In this document: positions 1-7,772 of the stretch, piece by piece
How positions within the stretch are numbered: position 1 is the stretch's first letter
Layout: each line of letters opens with the position of its first letter
DNA from: Mycolicibacterium fluoranthenivorans
GTDB lineage: Bacteria; Actinomycetota; Actinomycetes; Mycobacteriales; Mycobacteriaceae
Direction: 5' to 3'
Length of the DNA: 64,000 bases
NCBI RefSeq assembly: GCF_011758805.1
Contig: NZ_JAANOW010000001.1
Span: forward strand, 2,170,001-2,234,000
Program-made: the position numbers and the translations under genes
The notes under the pieces: generated by a model
What the model saw: the letters and a program-made list of their open reading frames with translations, nothing else
The model's database searches: none
Told to the model about the DNA's origin: nothing

Positions 1-207
1 ATCGTCCTTCTTGCGGAAGTACCAGTAGATGCTCGTGACGCCGACGCCGAGGTGCTTGCCCAGCAGTGGCATGCTCAGGTTGTCGATGCCCACCTGCTCG
101 GCGAGTTGGAAGGCGCCTTTGATGATGTCGTCCGGATTGATGGACCCGCGTTCCCGTCGTTGCCGCTTCTCGGCCACCGGTTGCTTTGCCACCGCAGACA
201 CCTCCAT
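1..207 (-). CDS. TetR-family transcriptional regulator (N-terminus only)
   Basis: The first 69 codons are present; the C-terminal ligand-binding domain lies beyond the left edge. After a basic head (EKRQRRERG) comes a typical TetR helix-turn-helix: DDIIKGAFQLAEQVGIDNLSM, then LGKHLGVGVTSIYWYFRKKDD with the recognition helix around residues 54-66. The start is ATG at 207; an in-frame GTG at 192 is an alternative. It is transcribed away from the crotonase gene at 379. Two copies of the 17-bp inverted repeat that recurs through the next 30 kb lie in the shared intergenic region, one of them 43 bp from this start. It is therefore the best candidate for the regulon's repressor and for autoregulation (inference). 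Family assignment is firm; the target assignment is untested. Confidence 0.85.
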   Translation of the reverse strand, partial: MEVSAVAKQPVAEKRQRRERGSINPDDIIKGAFQLAEQVGIDNLSMPLLGKHLGVGVTSIYWYFRKKDD

Positions 208-249
208 CTGTTTTCCCGCCACCACGTGCGGTGCGAGACCGTCAAGCTT

Positions 250-266
250 ACCGGTAGGCATACCGT
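250..266. promoter_or_regulatory. 17-bp inverted-repeat operator, copy 1 (TetR gene side)
   Basis: ACCGGTA-GGC-ATACCGT. This is a 7-3-7 inverted repeat of the class ACNGTAA-N3-TTACNGT seen at seven other places to its right. It lies upstream of the TetR start at 207, where bound repressor would cover that gene's promoter. It matches the consensus less well than the copies at 14497 and 17439, but its own symmetry is good (ACCGGTA against ACGGTAT). Confidence 0.5.
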
Positions 267-297
267 GATGCGGGGTTCGCACACTTCCGGCCCGGTT

Positions 298-314
298 ACC
301 GAAATGGCTATAGT
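298..314. promoter_or_regulatory. 17-bp inverted-repeat operator, copy 2 (crotonase side)
   Basis: ACCGAAA-TGG-CTATAGT. Spacing and key bases match the other copies (AC.G.AA / TA.AGT). It sits 65 bp before the crotonase start at 379, and its right half contains TATAGT, a TANNNT-type -10 element. Repressor bound here would mask the crotonase promoter. Confidence 0.5.
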
Positions 315-378
315 AAGTTTTTCCGGGTGTCGGCTGAGCCGGCATTTTCGGTGACCGAATCAAGGCGATAAGCGAGGG

Positions 379-1146
379 ATGAGCGTGGCGGACGAGATCC
401 TCACCGAACGGCAGGGGCGCACCCTGGTGATCACCATCAACCGGCCCGAGGCGCGCAACGCGTTCAACCTGGCGGTGGCCCAGGGTTTGGCGGCGGCGAT
501 GGACGAGCTGGACGACAGCCCGGAGCTGTCGGTGGCGATCCTCACCGGAGCAGGCGGAAACTTCAGTGCGGGTATGGATCTCAAGGCGTTCGCATCCGGC
601 GAGCTGCCCTACGTCGAGGGTCGCGGAATCGGTTTCACCGAACGCCCACCGCGCAAGCCGGTGATCGCCGCGGTGGAGGGCTACGCGCTTGCCGGCGGCA
701 CCGAGATGGTGCTGGCCACCGATCTGATCGTGGCCTCGCGCACCGCCAAGTTCGGTATCCCCGAGGTCAAGCGCGGTCTGGTGGCCGGCGGCGGCGGACT
801 GCTTCGTCTACCGCACCGCATCCCGTATCAGAAGGCGCTCGAATTGGCGCTCACCGGCGAGAATTTCACCGCCGAGGAGGCCGCCGCGTGGGGCTTGGTC
901 AACAAGCTCACCGAACCCGGCCAGGCTCTGGCCGGGGCGCTGGAGTTGGCGGAGAAGATCACCGCCAACGGCCCGCTGGCGGTGGCGGCCACCAAAGAGA
1001 TCATCGTCAAGTCGGGCGAGTGGAGCCGGGCCGAGATGTGGCAGAAGCAGAACGAGATCATGGCGCCGGTGTTCGGGTCCAAGGACGCCATCGAGGGTGC
1101 CACCGCGTTCGCGCAGAAGCGCGCCCCGAACTGGACCGGTAGCTAG
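379..1146 (+). CDS. Enoyl-CoA hydratase / crotonase family protein
   Basis: 255 aa, the usual length for a single-domain crotonase. The oxyanion-hole segments are present (FSAGMDLKAF near residue 65 and ALAGGTEMVLATDLIVA near 110). Both glutamates used by classical hydratases are kept: one in GGTEMVL and one in FGIPEVKRG, aligned by memory with rat crotonase Glu144 and Glu164. It probably hydrates a trans-2-enoyl-CoA during beta-oxidation. The ATG at 379 follows a GCGAGGG Shine-Dalgarno sequence. It is the first gene of the unit controlled from the operator at 298, and the SDR at 1192 follows after 45 bp. Substrate unknown. Confidence 0.85.
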   Translation: MSVADEILTERQGRTLVITINRPEARNAFNLAVAQGLAAAMDELDDSPELSVAILTGAGGNFSAGMDLKAFASGELPYVEGRGIGFTERPPRKPVIAAVEGYALAGGTEMVLATDLIVASRTAKFGIPEVKRGLVAGGGGLLRLPHRIPYQKALELALTGENFTAEEAAAWGLVNKLTEPGQALAGALELAEKITANGPLAVAATKEIIVKSGEWSRAEMWQKQNEIMAPVFGSKDAIEGATAFAQKRAPNWTGS

Positions 1147-1191
1147 CGCCGCCGGCGGGCGGGAGCGAAGCGACCAGGGGATCGGTTCAAC

Positions 1192-1989
1192 GTGGATCTC
1201 GGGTTTGACGGGGCGAGTGCTGTCGTCGTCGGCGGCGGTCGCGGCATGGGGCTGGCCACGGCCAGGTGCCTGGCGCAGGACGGCGCGAAGGTCGCGATCG
1301 TCGGGCGATCCCGGGACGTCCTCGATGCCGCCGCGCGCGAGCTGACTCGTTTGGGCAGTCCGGATGCGGTGGGTGTCGTCGCCGATATCGGCGACGACAC
1401 CGATGTGCATCGGGCCTTCGACGAGATCGGCCGACGCTGGGACGGCACGCTCAATGCTCTGATCAACACCGTCGGCCCTGCTGCGGCAGGCGATTTCGAG
1501 GCACTCACCGATGACGAGTGGCAGGCCGCGTTCGACGCCGGCGTGATGGGCATGGTGCGTTGCGTGCGGGCCGCCCTGCCATTGCTGCGCCGTGCCGAGT
1601 GGGCTCGTATCGTCAACTTCTCCGCACACTCCACACAGCGGCAGAGCACCCGGCTGCCGGCCTTCACCGCGGCCAAGGCCGCGGTGAACAGCGTGTCGAA
1701 AAACCTGTCGTTGCTGCTGGCCAAGGACGAGATCATGGTCAATGTGCTGTCCCCGGGCAGTATCTCGTCGGAAGCGCTGCTGCACTGGGCCGATTCGGTG
1801 GGGATCGACGGCACCGACCCCTACCGGCTGATGTCGGCCATCGACGAGCACTTCGGCCACCCGGCGCACCTGCCGCGCGCGGGCCTGCCCGACGAAATCG
1901 GCCCGGTGGCAGCCTTTCTGGCGTCAAAGCGCAACTCGTACATGACCGGGGCGAACGTCAACGTCGACGGTGGCAGCGATTTCGTCTGA
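1192..1989 (+). CDS. Short-chain dehydrogenase/reductase with Phe in place of the catalytic Tyr
   Basis: 265 aa Rossmann-fold SDR. The glycine motif is GGGRGMG (residues 14-20), a conserved serine lies in VNFSAHS (Ser144), and the C-terminal signature is GANVNVDGGSDFV. The usual YxxxK is FTAAK: Phe158 replaces the general-acid Tyr while Lys162 is retained (codon TTC read directly). The enzyme may therefore have altered chemistry or a non-redox role, or another residue may donate the proton. GTG start at 1192. It lies downstream of the crotonase, probably in the same transcript; an element GGAGCGAAGCGAC in the gap recurs at 25792. SDR family is firm, function unknown. Confidence 0.8.
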   Translation: MDLGFDGASAVVVGGGRGMGLATARCLAQDGAKVAIVGRSRDVLDAAARELTRLGSPDAVGVVADIGDDTDVHRAFDEIGRRWDGTLNALINTVGPAAAGDFEALTDDEWQAAFDAGVMGMVRCVRAALPLLRRAEWARIVNFSAHSTQRQSTRLPAFTAAKAAVNSVSKNLSLLLAKDEIMVNVLSPGSISSEALLHWADSVGIDGTDPYRLMSAIDEHFGHPAHLPRAGLPDEIGPVAAFLASKRNSYMTGANVNVDGGSDFV

Positions 1990-2121
1990 CCGGGCACACC
2001 CAACGCGGTGACCACCCGTGTTCGCGCCCGCTCCAAGCCAAACCTCCGGTCGTGGCGAAGCCCCGGCATGACGGGAGTTTTCCGCTGGTAGCGGGGCATG
2101 CAGCGGCTTGCGGAATGTATT

Positions 2122-2138
2122 ACCGATAGGTATACAGT
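2122..2138. promoter_or_regulatory. 17-bp inverted-repeat operator, copy 3
   Basis: ACCGATA-GGT-ATACAGT, ending 4 bp before the ATG at 2143. The right half contains TACAGT (2133-2138), a TANNNT -10 box so close to the ATG that the transcript may be leaderless. It would control the six-gene operon 2143-8945. Confidence 0.6.
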
Positions 2139-2142
2139 ATCT

Positions 2143-2955
2143 ATGGCCAGTGAGACGTCGCACAGTGATGCGGTCCTGTATGAGGTCACCGATACCGGCG
2201 TCGCGGTCATCACCCTGAACCGGCCCGAGCGGCTGAACTCCTGGGGTGCCGATATCTCCGCCGGGGTGTACGCCAGGTTCGACCGCGCCGAGGCCGATCC
2301 GGCGGTCCGGGTGATCGTGCTGACCGGCACCGGCCGCGGGTTCTGTGCCGGCGCGCACATGGGTGCGATGCAGGATCTGGGTGCATCGATCAGCGGCGAC
2401 ACCGACGTCAGCAAGATCGTCGGGGAGCGTCATCCACACTTCCTGACCGCCCTGCGCAAACCCGTCATCGCGGCGATCAACGGTGCCTGCGTCGGGATCG
2501 GACTGACCCACGCACTGATGTGCGATGTCAGGTTCGCCGCGTCCGGCGCGAAGTTCGCGACGGCCTTTCCGCGCCGTGGGTTGATCGGCGAGTACGGCAT
2601 CACCTGGATCCTGCCGCGACTGGCCGGCTGGGGTGCGGCGGCGGATCTGCTGCTGTCCGGGCGCACCTTCTACTCGGAAGAGGCTCAGCGGCTCGGCTTG
2701 GTGAAAGAGGTTGTGGCGCCGCAGGATCTGTTGAAACGCGCGCTGGAGTATGCCGAGGACCTGGCCCGCAACTGCTCGCCGGCGTCCATGGCCGTGATCA
2801 AGGCACAGCTCTACGGCGATGCCACCGATGAGGTGGTGAACGTCAGCTCCCGCGCCGAGACCCTGATGCACGAATCGATGGTCCGGCCGGATCTTGTCGA
2901 AGGCATCACCGCATTCTTCGAGAAACGCCCCCCGAATTTCCCGCCGCTTGCTTGA
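2143..2955 (+). CDS. Crotonase-superfamily protein lacking both hydratase glutamates
   Basis: 270 aa from ATG 2143. An in-frame upstream ATG at 2098 would put the operator inside the gene, so 2143 is preferred. The crotonase fold is clear (GFCAGAHMGAM; NGACVGIGLTHALMCDVRFAA; C-terminal EGITAFFEKRPPNF). Against classical hydratases the first Glu becomes Thr (GLTHALM) and the second becomes Phe (FATAFPRRG). A glutamate appears instead in GLIGEYG, as I recall for a subgroup of actinobacterial crotonases. It could be an isomerase, hydrolase or retro-aldol enzyme rather than a simple hydratase. First gene of an operon running through two amidohydrolases, FadD and two FadE genes. Confidence 0.82.
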   Translation: MASETSHSDAVLYEVTDTGVAVITLNRPERLNSWGADISAGVYARFDRAEADPAVRVIVLTGTGRGFCAGAHMGAMQDLGASISGDTDVSKIVGERHPHFLTALRKPVIAAINGACVGIGLTHALMCDVRFAASGAKFATAFPRRGLIGEYGITWILPRLAGWGAAADLLLSGRTFYSEEAQRLGLVKEVVAPQDLLKRALEYAEDLARNCSPASMAVIKAQLYGDATDEVVNVSSRAETLMHESMVRPDLVEGITAFFEKRPPNFPPLA

Positions 2956-2970
2956 TTGGAAGGAATGACC

Positions 2971-4221
2971 ATGACCGATACACCCGAGCGCCTCCCGTAC
3001 CTGGCCGTCGACGTCGATAACCACTACTACGAGCCGATCGACGCGTTCACCCGGCACCTGCCCAAGGAATTCCGCAGCCGCGGCGTCCAGATGGTGCAGG
3101 ACGGCAAACGCACGCTCGCGGTGTTCGGCGGCACGGTCAACCACTTCATCCCGAACCCGACCTTCGACCCGATCATCGAACCCGGCTGCCTGGATCTGCT
3201 GTTCCGCGGTGAGATCCCCGAGGGTGTCGATCCGGCCTCGCTGATGAAGGTGGACCGGCTGGCCGACCATCCCGAGTATCAGAACCGGGACGCCCGGCTG
3301 ACGGTGCTCGACCGGCAACACCTGGAGACGGTGTTCATGCTGCCGACCTTCGCCTGCGGAGTGGAGGAGGGCCTCAAACACGATATCGAGGCCACCATGG
3401 CCTCGGTGCACGCGTTCAACCTGTGGCTGGATGAGGACTGGGGATTCGAGCGACCCGACGGCCGCTTCGTGTCGGCTCCGATCATCTCGCTGGCCGACCC
3501 CGTCAAGGCGGTCGCGGAGGTCGAGTTCGTGATCGGCCGGGGAGCCAAGCTGGTGTGCGTGCGACCAGCGCCGGTTCCGGGCGAGGTCCGGCCCCGGTCG
3601 CTCGGGGATCCCGCCCACGATCCGGTGTGGGCCCGGCTGGCCGAGGCCGGTGTCGTGGTGGTCTTCCATCTGTCCGACTCCGGCTACATGGCGATCCCCG
3701 CGTTGTGGGGCGGTAGCGGCGTGTTCCAGGGATTCGGCAAGCGCGATCCGCTGGACATGGTGATCATGGACGACCGCGCGATCCACGACACCATGGCGTC
3801 GATGATCGTGCACCAGGTCTTCACCCGGCACCCCAAACTCAAGGTCGCCAGCATCGAGAACGGTTCGTACTTCGTCTACCGGCTGATCAAGCGTCTGAAG
3901 AAGGCGGCCAACAACGCGCCGTATCACTTCAAGGAGGATCCGGTCGAGCAGCTGCGTAACAATGTCTGGATCGCGCCGTACTACGAGGATGACGTCAAAC
4001 TGCTCGCGGCCACCATCGGCGTGGACAAAATCCTGTTCGGTTCGGACTGGCCGCACGGCGAGGGGCTGGCCGACCCGACCACCTTCACCGCCGATATTCC
4101 GCAGTTCCCCGAGTTCAGCCTCGAAGACACTCGAAAGGTGATGCGCGACAACGCACTCGAACTCCTCGGTGATCTGCACCGAATCGCGCCCGGTGTCGCA
4201 CATCTGACGGTGCCGGCCTAG
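2971..4221 (+). CDS. Amidohydrolase_2-family metal-dependent hydrolase/decarboxylase
   Basis: 416 aa from ATG 2971, chosen because AAGGA lies 6 bp upstream; the ATG at 2965 would touch that ribosome site. It has the TIM-barrel amidohydrolase_2 pattern related to ACMSD: an N-terminal metal-site segment DVDNHYYEP, a mid-protein VVVFHLSDSGY, and a C-terminal FGSDWPHGEGL carrying the last Asp ligand. The first His of the usual HxH is Asp here, a variant shared with the paralogue at 11871. Known relatives hydrolyse or decarboxylate ring-cleavage products, so a C-C or C-N bond step on a CoA or acid intermediate is plausible. It lies 15 bp after the crotonase and 8 bp before FadD. Confidence 0.78.
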   Translation: MTDTPERLPYLAVDVDNHYYEPIDAFTRHLPKEFRSRGVQMVQDGKRTLAVFGGTVNHFIPNPTFDPIIEPGCLDLLFRGEIPEGVDPASLMKVDRLADHPEYQNRDARLTVLDRQHLETVFMLPTFACGVEEGLKHDIEATMASVHAFNLWLDEDWGFERPDGRFVSAPIISLADPVKAVAEVEFVIGRGAKLVCVRPAPVPGEVRPRSLGDPAHDPVWARLAEAGVVVVFHLSDSGYMAIPALWGGSGVFQGFGKRDPLDMVIMDDRAIHDTMASMIVHQVFTRHPKLKVASIENGSYFVYRLIKRLKKAANNAPYHFKEDPVEQLRNNVWIAPYYEDDVKLLAATIGVDKILFGSDWPHGEGLADPTTFTADIPQFPEFSLEDTRKVMRDNALELLGDLHRIAPGVAHLTVPA

Positions 4222-4229
4222 CTCCCGCC

Positions 4230-5852
4230 GTGCCCGAGTGGACCATCGGCGCCGTCATCGACGCCATCGCCGACGCGGTTCCGGACTGTGAGATGACGGT
4301 GTGCGGATCGCGGCGCACGACCTTTGCCGACGGTGCGGACCGAACCCGCAGGCTGGCGAACTTTCTGGCCGCCAACGGACTCGGCGCGCACACCGAACGC
4401 GGTGAGCTGAACCGCTGGGAGTGCGGCCAGGACAGGGTTGCACTGTTGATGCACAACGACCTGTACCCGGAGATGGTCATCGGCGCCCTGAAGGCACGCA
4501 CGGTGCCGGTCAACGTCAATTACTACTACTCGCCCGGAGAGGTCGCCGACCTGCTGGCGTACCTGGCGCCGCGGGCGGTGATCTATCACCGTTCGCTGGG
4601 CGCGAGGTTCGCTTCTGTGTTGCGCGATGCGGCACGGAGCGGCGATCTGTTGATCTCGGTCGACGATGGGGAAGGCCCCGAGCTGGCGGGTTCGATCTCA
4701 CTGGACGACGCACTGGCCCAGGGTGATTCCGATTGCGTGGGTCCGGTGTCTCCGGACGACCTGCTGATGATCTGTACCGGTGGCACCACGGGCCGTCCCA
4801 AAGGGGTGCTGTGGCGTCAAGGTGACATCTACGTGTCGTCGATGAACGGGGCCGATCACGACGCGGTCGAGGAGATCCACACCAAGGTCACCCAAGCCGG
4901 GCCGCCCTGGTTCGCGGTGTCCCCGCTGATGCATGCCGCGGGAATGTGGACCGCGTTCTCCGGTCTGCTGTCCGGCCAGACCGTCGTACTGCACGACACC
5001 AAGCCGAAGTTCGATCCGCGGACGGTGCTTGCCACGGCAGAGCGCGAGAGGATCGGCCTGATGACCCTGGTCGGCGATGCCTATGCCGCACCATTGGTGG
5101 AGGAATTGACACGGCGGTCCTACGACCTGTCGTCGATGTTCGCGATCGGCACCGGCGGTGCCGCGACCAATCCCACACACCAACGGGCGCTGTTGGAACA
5201 CATACCGCAGATCACCATCATCAACGGCTTCGGCTCCTCCGAGACCGGAAACATGGGGTTCGGGCACACCCGGCGTGAGACCCCCACCGCCGATACCTTC
5301 CAGCTGCGGGCCGGCGGTTTGGTGCTCGCCGAGGATTACTCCCGGTTCCTGACACCGGGAGAGCCCGAGGTCGGCTGGGTGGCCCGTAACGGGCGAATCC
5401 CGCTGGGCTACTTCAACGATGCGGCCGCCACCGCCCGTACCTTCCCCGAGGTTGCCGGGCAGCGGGTGGTGGTCTCGGGTGATCGTGCGGCCCTGGAGCC
5501 CGACGGGTCGCTGCGCTTGTACGGCCGGGATTCGCTGGTTGTCAACACCGGTGGTGAGAAGGTTTTCGTCGAGGAGGTCGAAGAGGTGCTGCGTGCGCAC
5601 CCCGGCGTTGCGGATGCTCTGGTGGTGGGTCGGCCCAGCGAACGCTGGGGTCAAGAGGTCGTCGGGATCGTCTCGGTACGGCCGCGGACCGAGGTGGGCA
5701 CCGAGGAGCTTCGCGAGCACTGCGCGACACGGTTGGCGCGCTTCAAGATCCCCAAGGACGTGCTGTACGTCGATCAGATCCGCAGGCTCGGCAACGGCAA
5801 GGCCGACTATCGGTGGGCCAAAGAATGCGCGGTCGAAGGAGTCAAGGCATGA
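4230..5852 (+). CDS. FadD-type acyl-CoA synthetase (ANL superfamily)
   Basis: 540 aa with a GTG start. Adenylating-enzyme motifs are in order: ATP loop MICTGGTTGRPKGVLW, NGFGSSETG, GDRAALEPDGSLRLYGRD with the hinge, VNTGGEKVFVEEVE, and the C-terminal catalytic lysine in LGNGKADYRWAKE. The DYRWAKE ending and LWRQGDIY resemble the steroid-acid ligase FadD19 group as I remember it, so the substrate may be bulky and cyclic or branched. Reaction: carboxylate + ATP + CoA to acyl-CoA + AMP + PPi. The stop overlaps the next start (ATGA). A second FadD of the same type lies at 19037. Confidence 0.88.
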   Translation: MPEWTIGAVIDAIADAVPDCEMTVCGSRRTTFADGADRTRRLANFLAANGLGAHTERGELNRWECGQDRVALLMHNDLYPEMVIGALKARTVPVNVNYYYSPGEVADLLAYLAPRAVIYHRSLGARFASVLRDAARSGDLLISVDDGEGPELAGSISLDDALAQGDSDCVGPVSPDDLLMICTGGTTGRPKGVLWRQGDIYVSSMNGADHDAVEEIHTKVTQAGPPWFAVSPLMHAAGMWTAFSGLLSGQTVVLHDTKPKFDPRTVLATAERERIGLMTLVGDAYAAPLVEELTRRSYDLSSMFAIGTGGAATNPTHQRALLEHIPQITIINGFGSSETGNMGFGHTRRETPTADTFQLRAGGLVLAEDYSRFLTPGEPEVGWVARNGRIPLGYFNDAAATARTFPEVAGQRVVVSGDRAALEPDGSLRLYGRDSLVVNTGGEKVFVEEVEEVLRAHPGVADALVVGRPSERWGQEVVGIVSVRPRTEVGTEELREHCATRLARFKIPKDVLYVDQIRRLGNGKADYRWAKECAVEGVKA

Positions 5853-6700
5853 CAAGTAGCGCCCGTCCAGTCATCGATTGTCTGGCCAACGTGCATTTCG
5901 GTGAGACGGAGAACCAGCCTGCCTTCATGACGAAGGTGCGCGACGACTACTTCAAGGGCCCGAAATCGATGTACGACCCCATCGATCTGGCCGAACTGCT
6001 CGACGAGATGGACACCCACGGTGTGCGGCGCGCCATCCTGATGGACTCGCTGGCCAAGCCGTCGGTGACAGCACGCAAGTTCGTCGATGCCCATCCCGAC
6101 CGCTTCGCGCTGGCGATGGGCGGGGTGAACCTGCTACGGCCCATCCCGTCGCTGCGCGAGCTCGCGGCCATCGCCAACGATCTACCCGTCGCGTATGCCG
6201 TTGTCGGACCGAGCTTCTGGGGCGACGGCCAGTATCCGCCGAGCGACGCGGTGTACTACCCGCTCTACACCAAGTGCGCCGAATGGGAACTTCCCTTGTG
6301 CGTCAACACCGGTATCCCGGGACCGCCGATCCCCGGCGAGGTGCAGAACCCGATTCACCTGGACCGGGTCTGCGTACGATTCCCCGAACTCAAGCTGTGC
6401 ATGATTCACGGCGCCGACCCGTGGTGGGATATCGCGATCCGGATGTTGATGAAGTATCAGAACCTTCGCTTGATGACGTCGGCGTGGTCGCCGAAACGCC
6501 TGCCGGAGAGCCTGTTGCACTACATGCGCACGCGTGGCAAGGGCAAGGTCATCTTCGCCTCCGACTTTCCGGTGCTGCGGATGGAGCGGGTGGTGCCGGA
6601 GGCGCTGGCCCTCGATCTTCCCGCCGACGTGCTGGACAACTACCTGTTCAACAATGCCGCGGAGTTCTTCTTCGGCGAGCGCTCAGAGAAGGAGAAGTGA
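5849..6700 (+). CDS. Short amidohydrolase_2-family protein
   Basis: 283 aa, about 130 residues shorter than the paralogues at 2971 and 11871. Amidohydrolase_2 features are visible in the middle and end (LCMIHGADPWWD; VIFASDFPVLRMERV; a helical tail DNYLFNNAAEFFF). The N-terminal metal motif is weak: IDCLANVHFGE has one His, so metal binding may be altered. The start ATG 5849 overlaps the FadD stop and its own stop overlaps the next ATG, so it is coupled on both sides. It may form a complex with, or act after, the neighbouring acyl-CoA dehydrogenases. The exact reaction cannot be called. Confidence 0.72.
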   Translation: MTSSARPVIDCLANVHFGETENQPAFMTKVRDDYFKGPKSMYDPIDLAELLDEMDTHGVRRAILMDSLAKPSVTARKFVDAHPDRFALAMGGVNLLRPIPSLRELAAIANDLPVAYAVVGPSFWGDGQYPPSDAVYYPLYTKCAEWELPLCVNTGIPGPPIPGEVQNPIHLDRVCVRFPELKLCMIHGADPWWDIAIRMLMKYQNLRLMTSAWSPKRLPESLLHYMRTRGKGKVIFASDFPVLRMERVVPEALALDLPADVLDNYLFNNAAEFFFGERSEKEK

Positions 6701-7770
6701 TGGATCGCTTCGAACTGCGCCGACTGGATTACAGCCTGACCGCGGACCATGTCGATCTGCAGACCGCCTACCGGCAGTTCTTCACGTCGCACTGCGATAT
6801 TGAGACGGTGCGGGCGGCTGAGCCGAGCGGCTTCGACAAGAGTCTGTGGGAACGGTTGTGCGCCATGGGGGCCACCACGATGGCGCTGCCCGAGTCCGTC
6901 GGAGGCGATGGTGCCACCCTTGTCGATCTCACCCTGGTGGCCGAGGAGATCGGACGGGCGCTGGCGCCGGTGCCGTGGATCGATCATGTGGTCGCGTCCC
7001 GGCTCCTGGCGCGGTTGGGAGCGCTGGATTCGCAGGAGATCGTGCAGGGAACGCAGCTTGTCGCGTTCGACCCGCAGCAGGTCGCGCCGTCGGGCGCCCG
7101 GCTGATCCCGGCCGGATCCCTCGCTGACCGGGTGATCGCCCGTGACGGCGAAGAAGATGGAGCGATCGTGCTCCTCCAGTTCTCGAGTCTGCCGGCCAAG
7201 GTGGACAACATCGGCAAGTTGCCGATGGCGTGGGTGGACCCGGCCGGTGCGGACAACCGGGTGGTACTTGCCAGCGGTGACACCGCCGTCGTCGAATACC
7301 AACGCGCACTGGATGAATGGCGTCTGCTCACCGCGTCGGCATTGGTCGGCCTGGTCGAGGAGACCATGACCATCGCCGCGGAGTTCGCCAAGTCCCGCCA
7401 CACCCTGGGTGTGCCGATCGGGACGCTGCAGGGGATCTCGCACCCGCTGGCCAATATCGCGATCACCGTGCAGAGCGGTCGTGGTCTGGCCCGGCGGGCC
7501 GCGTGGTTCCTGGACAACGAGCCGGCCGAACGGCCCGAACTGGCACCGTCTGCATTCGTGTTCATGGCCGAGGAGGCCGCCAAGGCCGCCACCATGGCCG
7601 TGCACATACAAGGTGGGCTTGGCGTGTCGGCCGAGGCCGCGGCCACCGCCTACCTGGTCCGCGCCCGAGGCTGGGCGCTGGCCGGCGGTGACCCAGGCGC
7701 CACGGCGATACACATCGCCCAGATCGTCGCGGCCCGCGAGAGCCGTTCGGTCCAGAAGAAAGAGGATTAG
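6700..7770 (+). CDS. Acyl-CoA dehydrogenase, subunit 1 of a probable heteromeric FadE pair
   Basis: 356 aa acyl-CoA dehydrogenase: N-terminal helical part (LCAMGATTMALPESVGGDG), a degenerate beta domain, and C-terminal helices (FAKSRHTLGVPIGTLQGISHPLANI; VHIQGGLGVSAEAAATAYLVRARGW). No glutamate is seen where classical enzymes have the catalytic base near the C-terminus. In mycobacterial sterol degradation adjacent FadE genes encode alpha2beta2 heterotetramers with one catalytic site per pair (ChsE1-ChsE2 and relatives). This gene and the one at 7773, two bases apart, fit that arrangement. FAD-dependent alpha,beta-desaturation of an acyl-CoA is the expected reaction. Confidence 0.82.
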   Translation: MDRFELRRLDYSLTADHVDLQTAYRQFFTSHCDIETVRAAEPSGFDKSLWERLCAMGATTMALPESVGGDGATLVDLTLVAEEIGRALAPVPWIDHVVASRLLARLGALDSQEIVQGTQLVAFDPQQVAPSGARLIPAGSLADRVIARDGEEDGAIVLLQFSSLPAKVDNIGKLPMAWVDPAGADNRVVLASGDTAVVEYQRALDEWRLLTASALVGLVEETMTIAAEFAKSRHTLGVPIGTLQGISHPLANIAITVQSGRGLARRAAWFLDNEPAERPELAPSAFVFMAEEAAKAATMAVHIQGGLGVSAEAAATAYLVRARGWALAGGDPGATAIHIAQIVAARESRSVQKKED

Positions 7771-7772
7771 GC

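Noticed and set aside
1924..4203. Very long open frame (759 codons) on the minus strand
   Set aside because: It runs antisense to the crotonase and amidohydrolase genes; its protein has no family motif and the low-complexity look of a GC-rich shadow frame.
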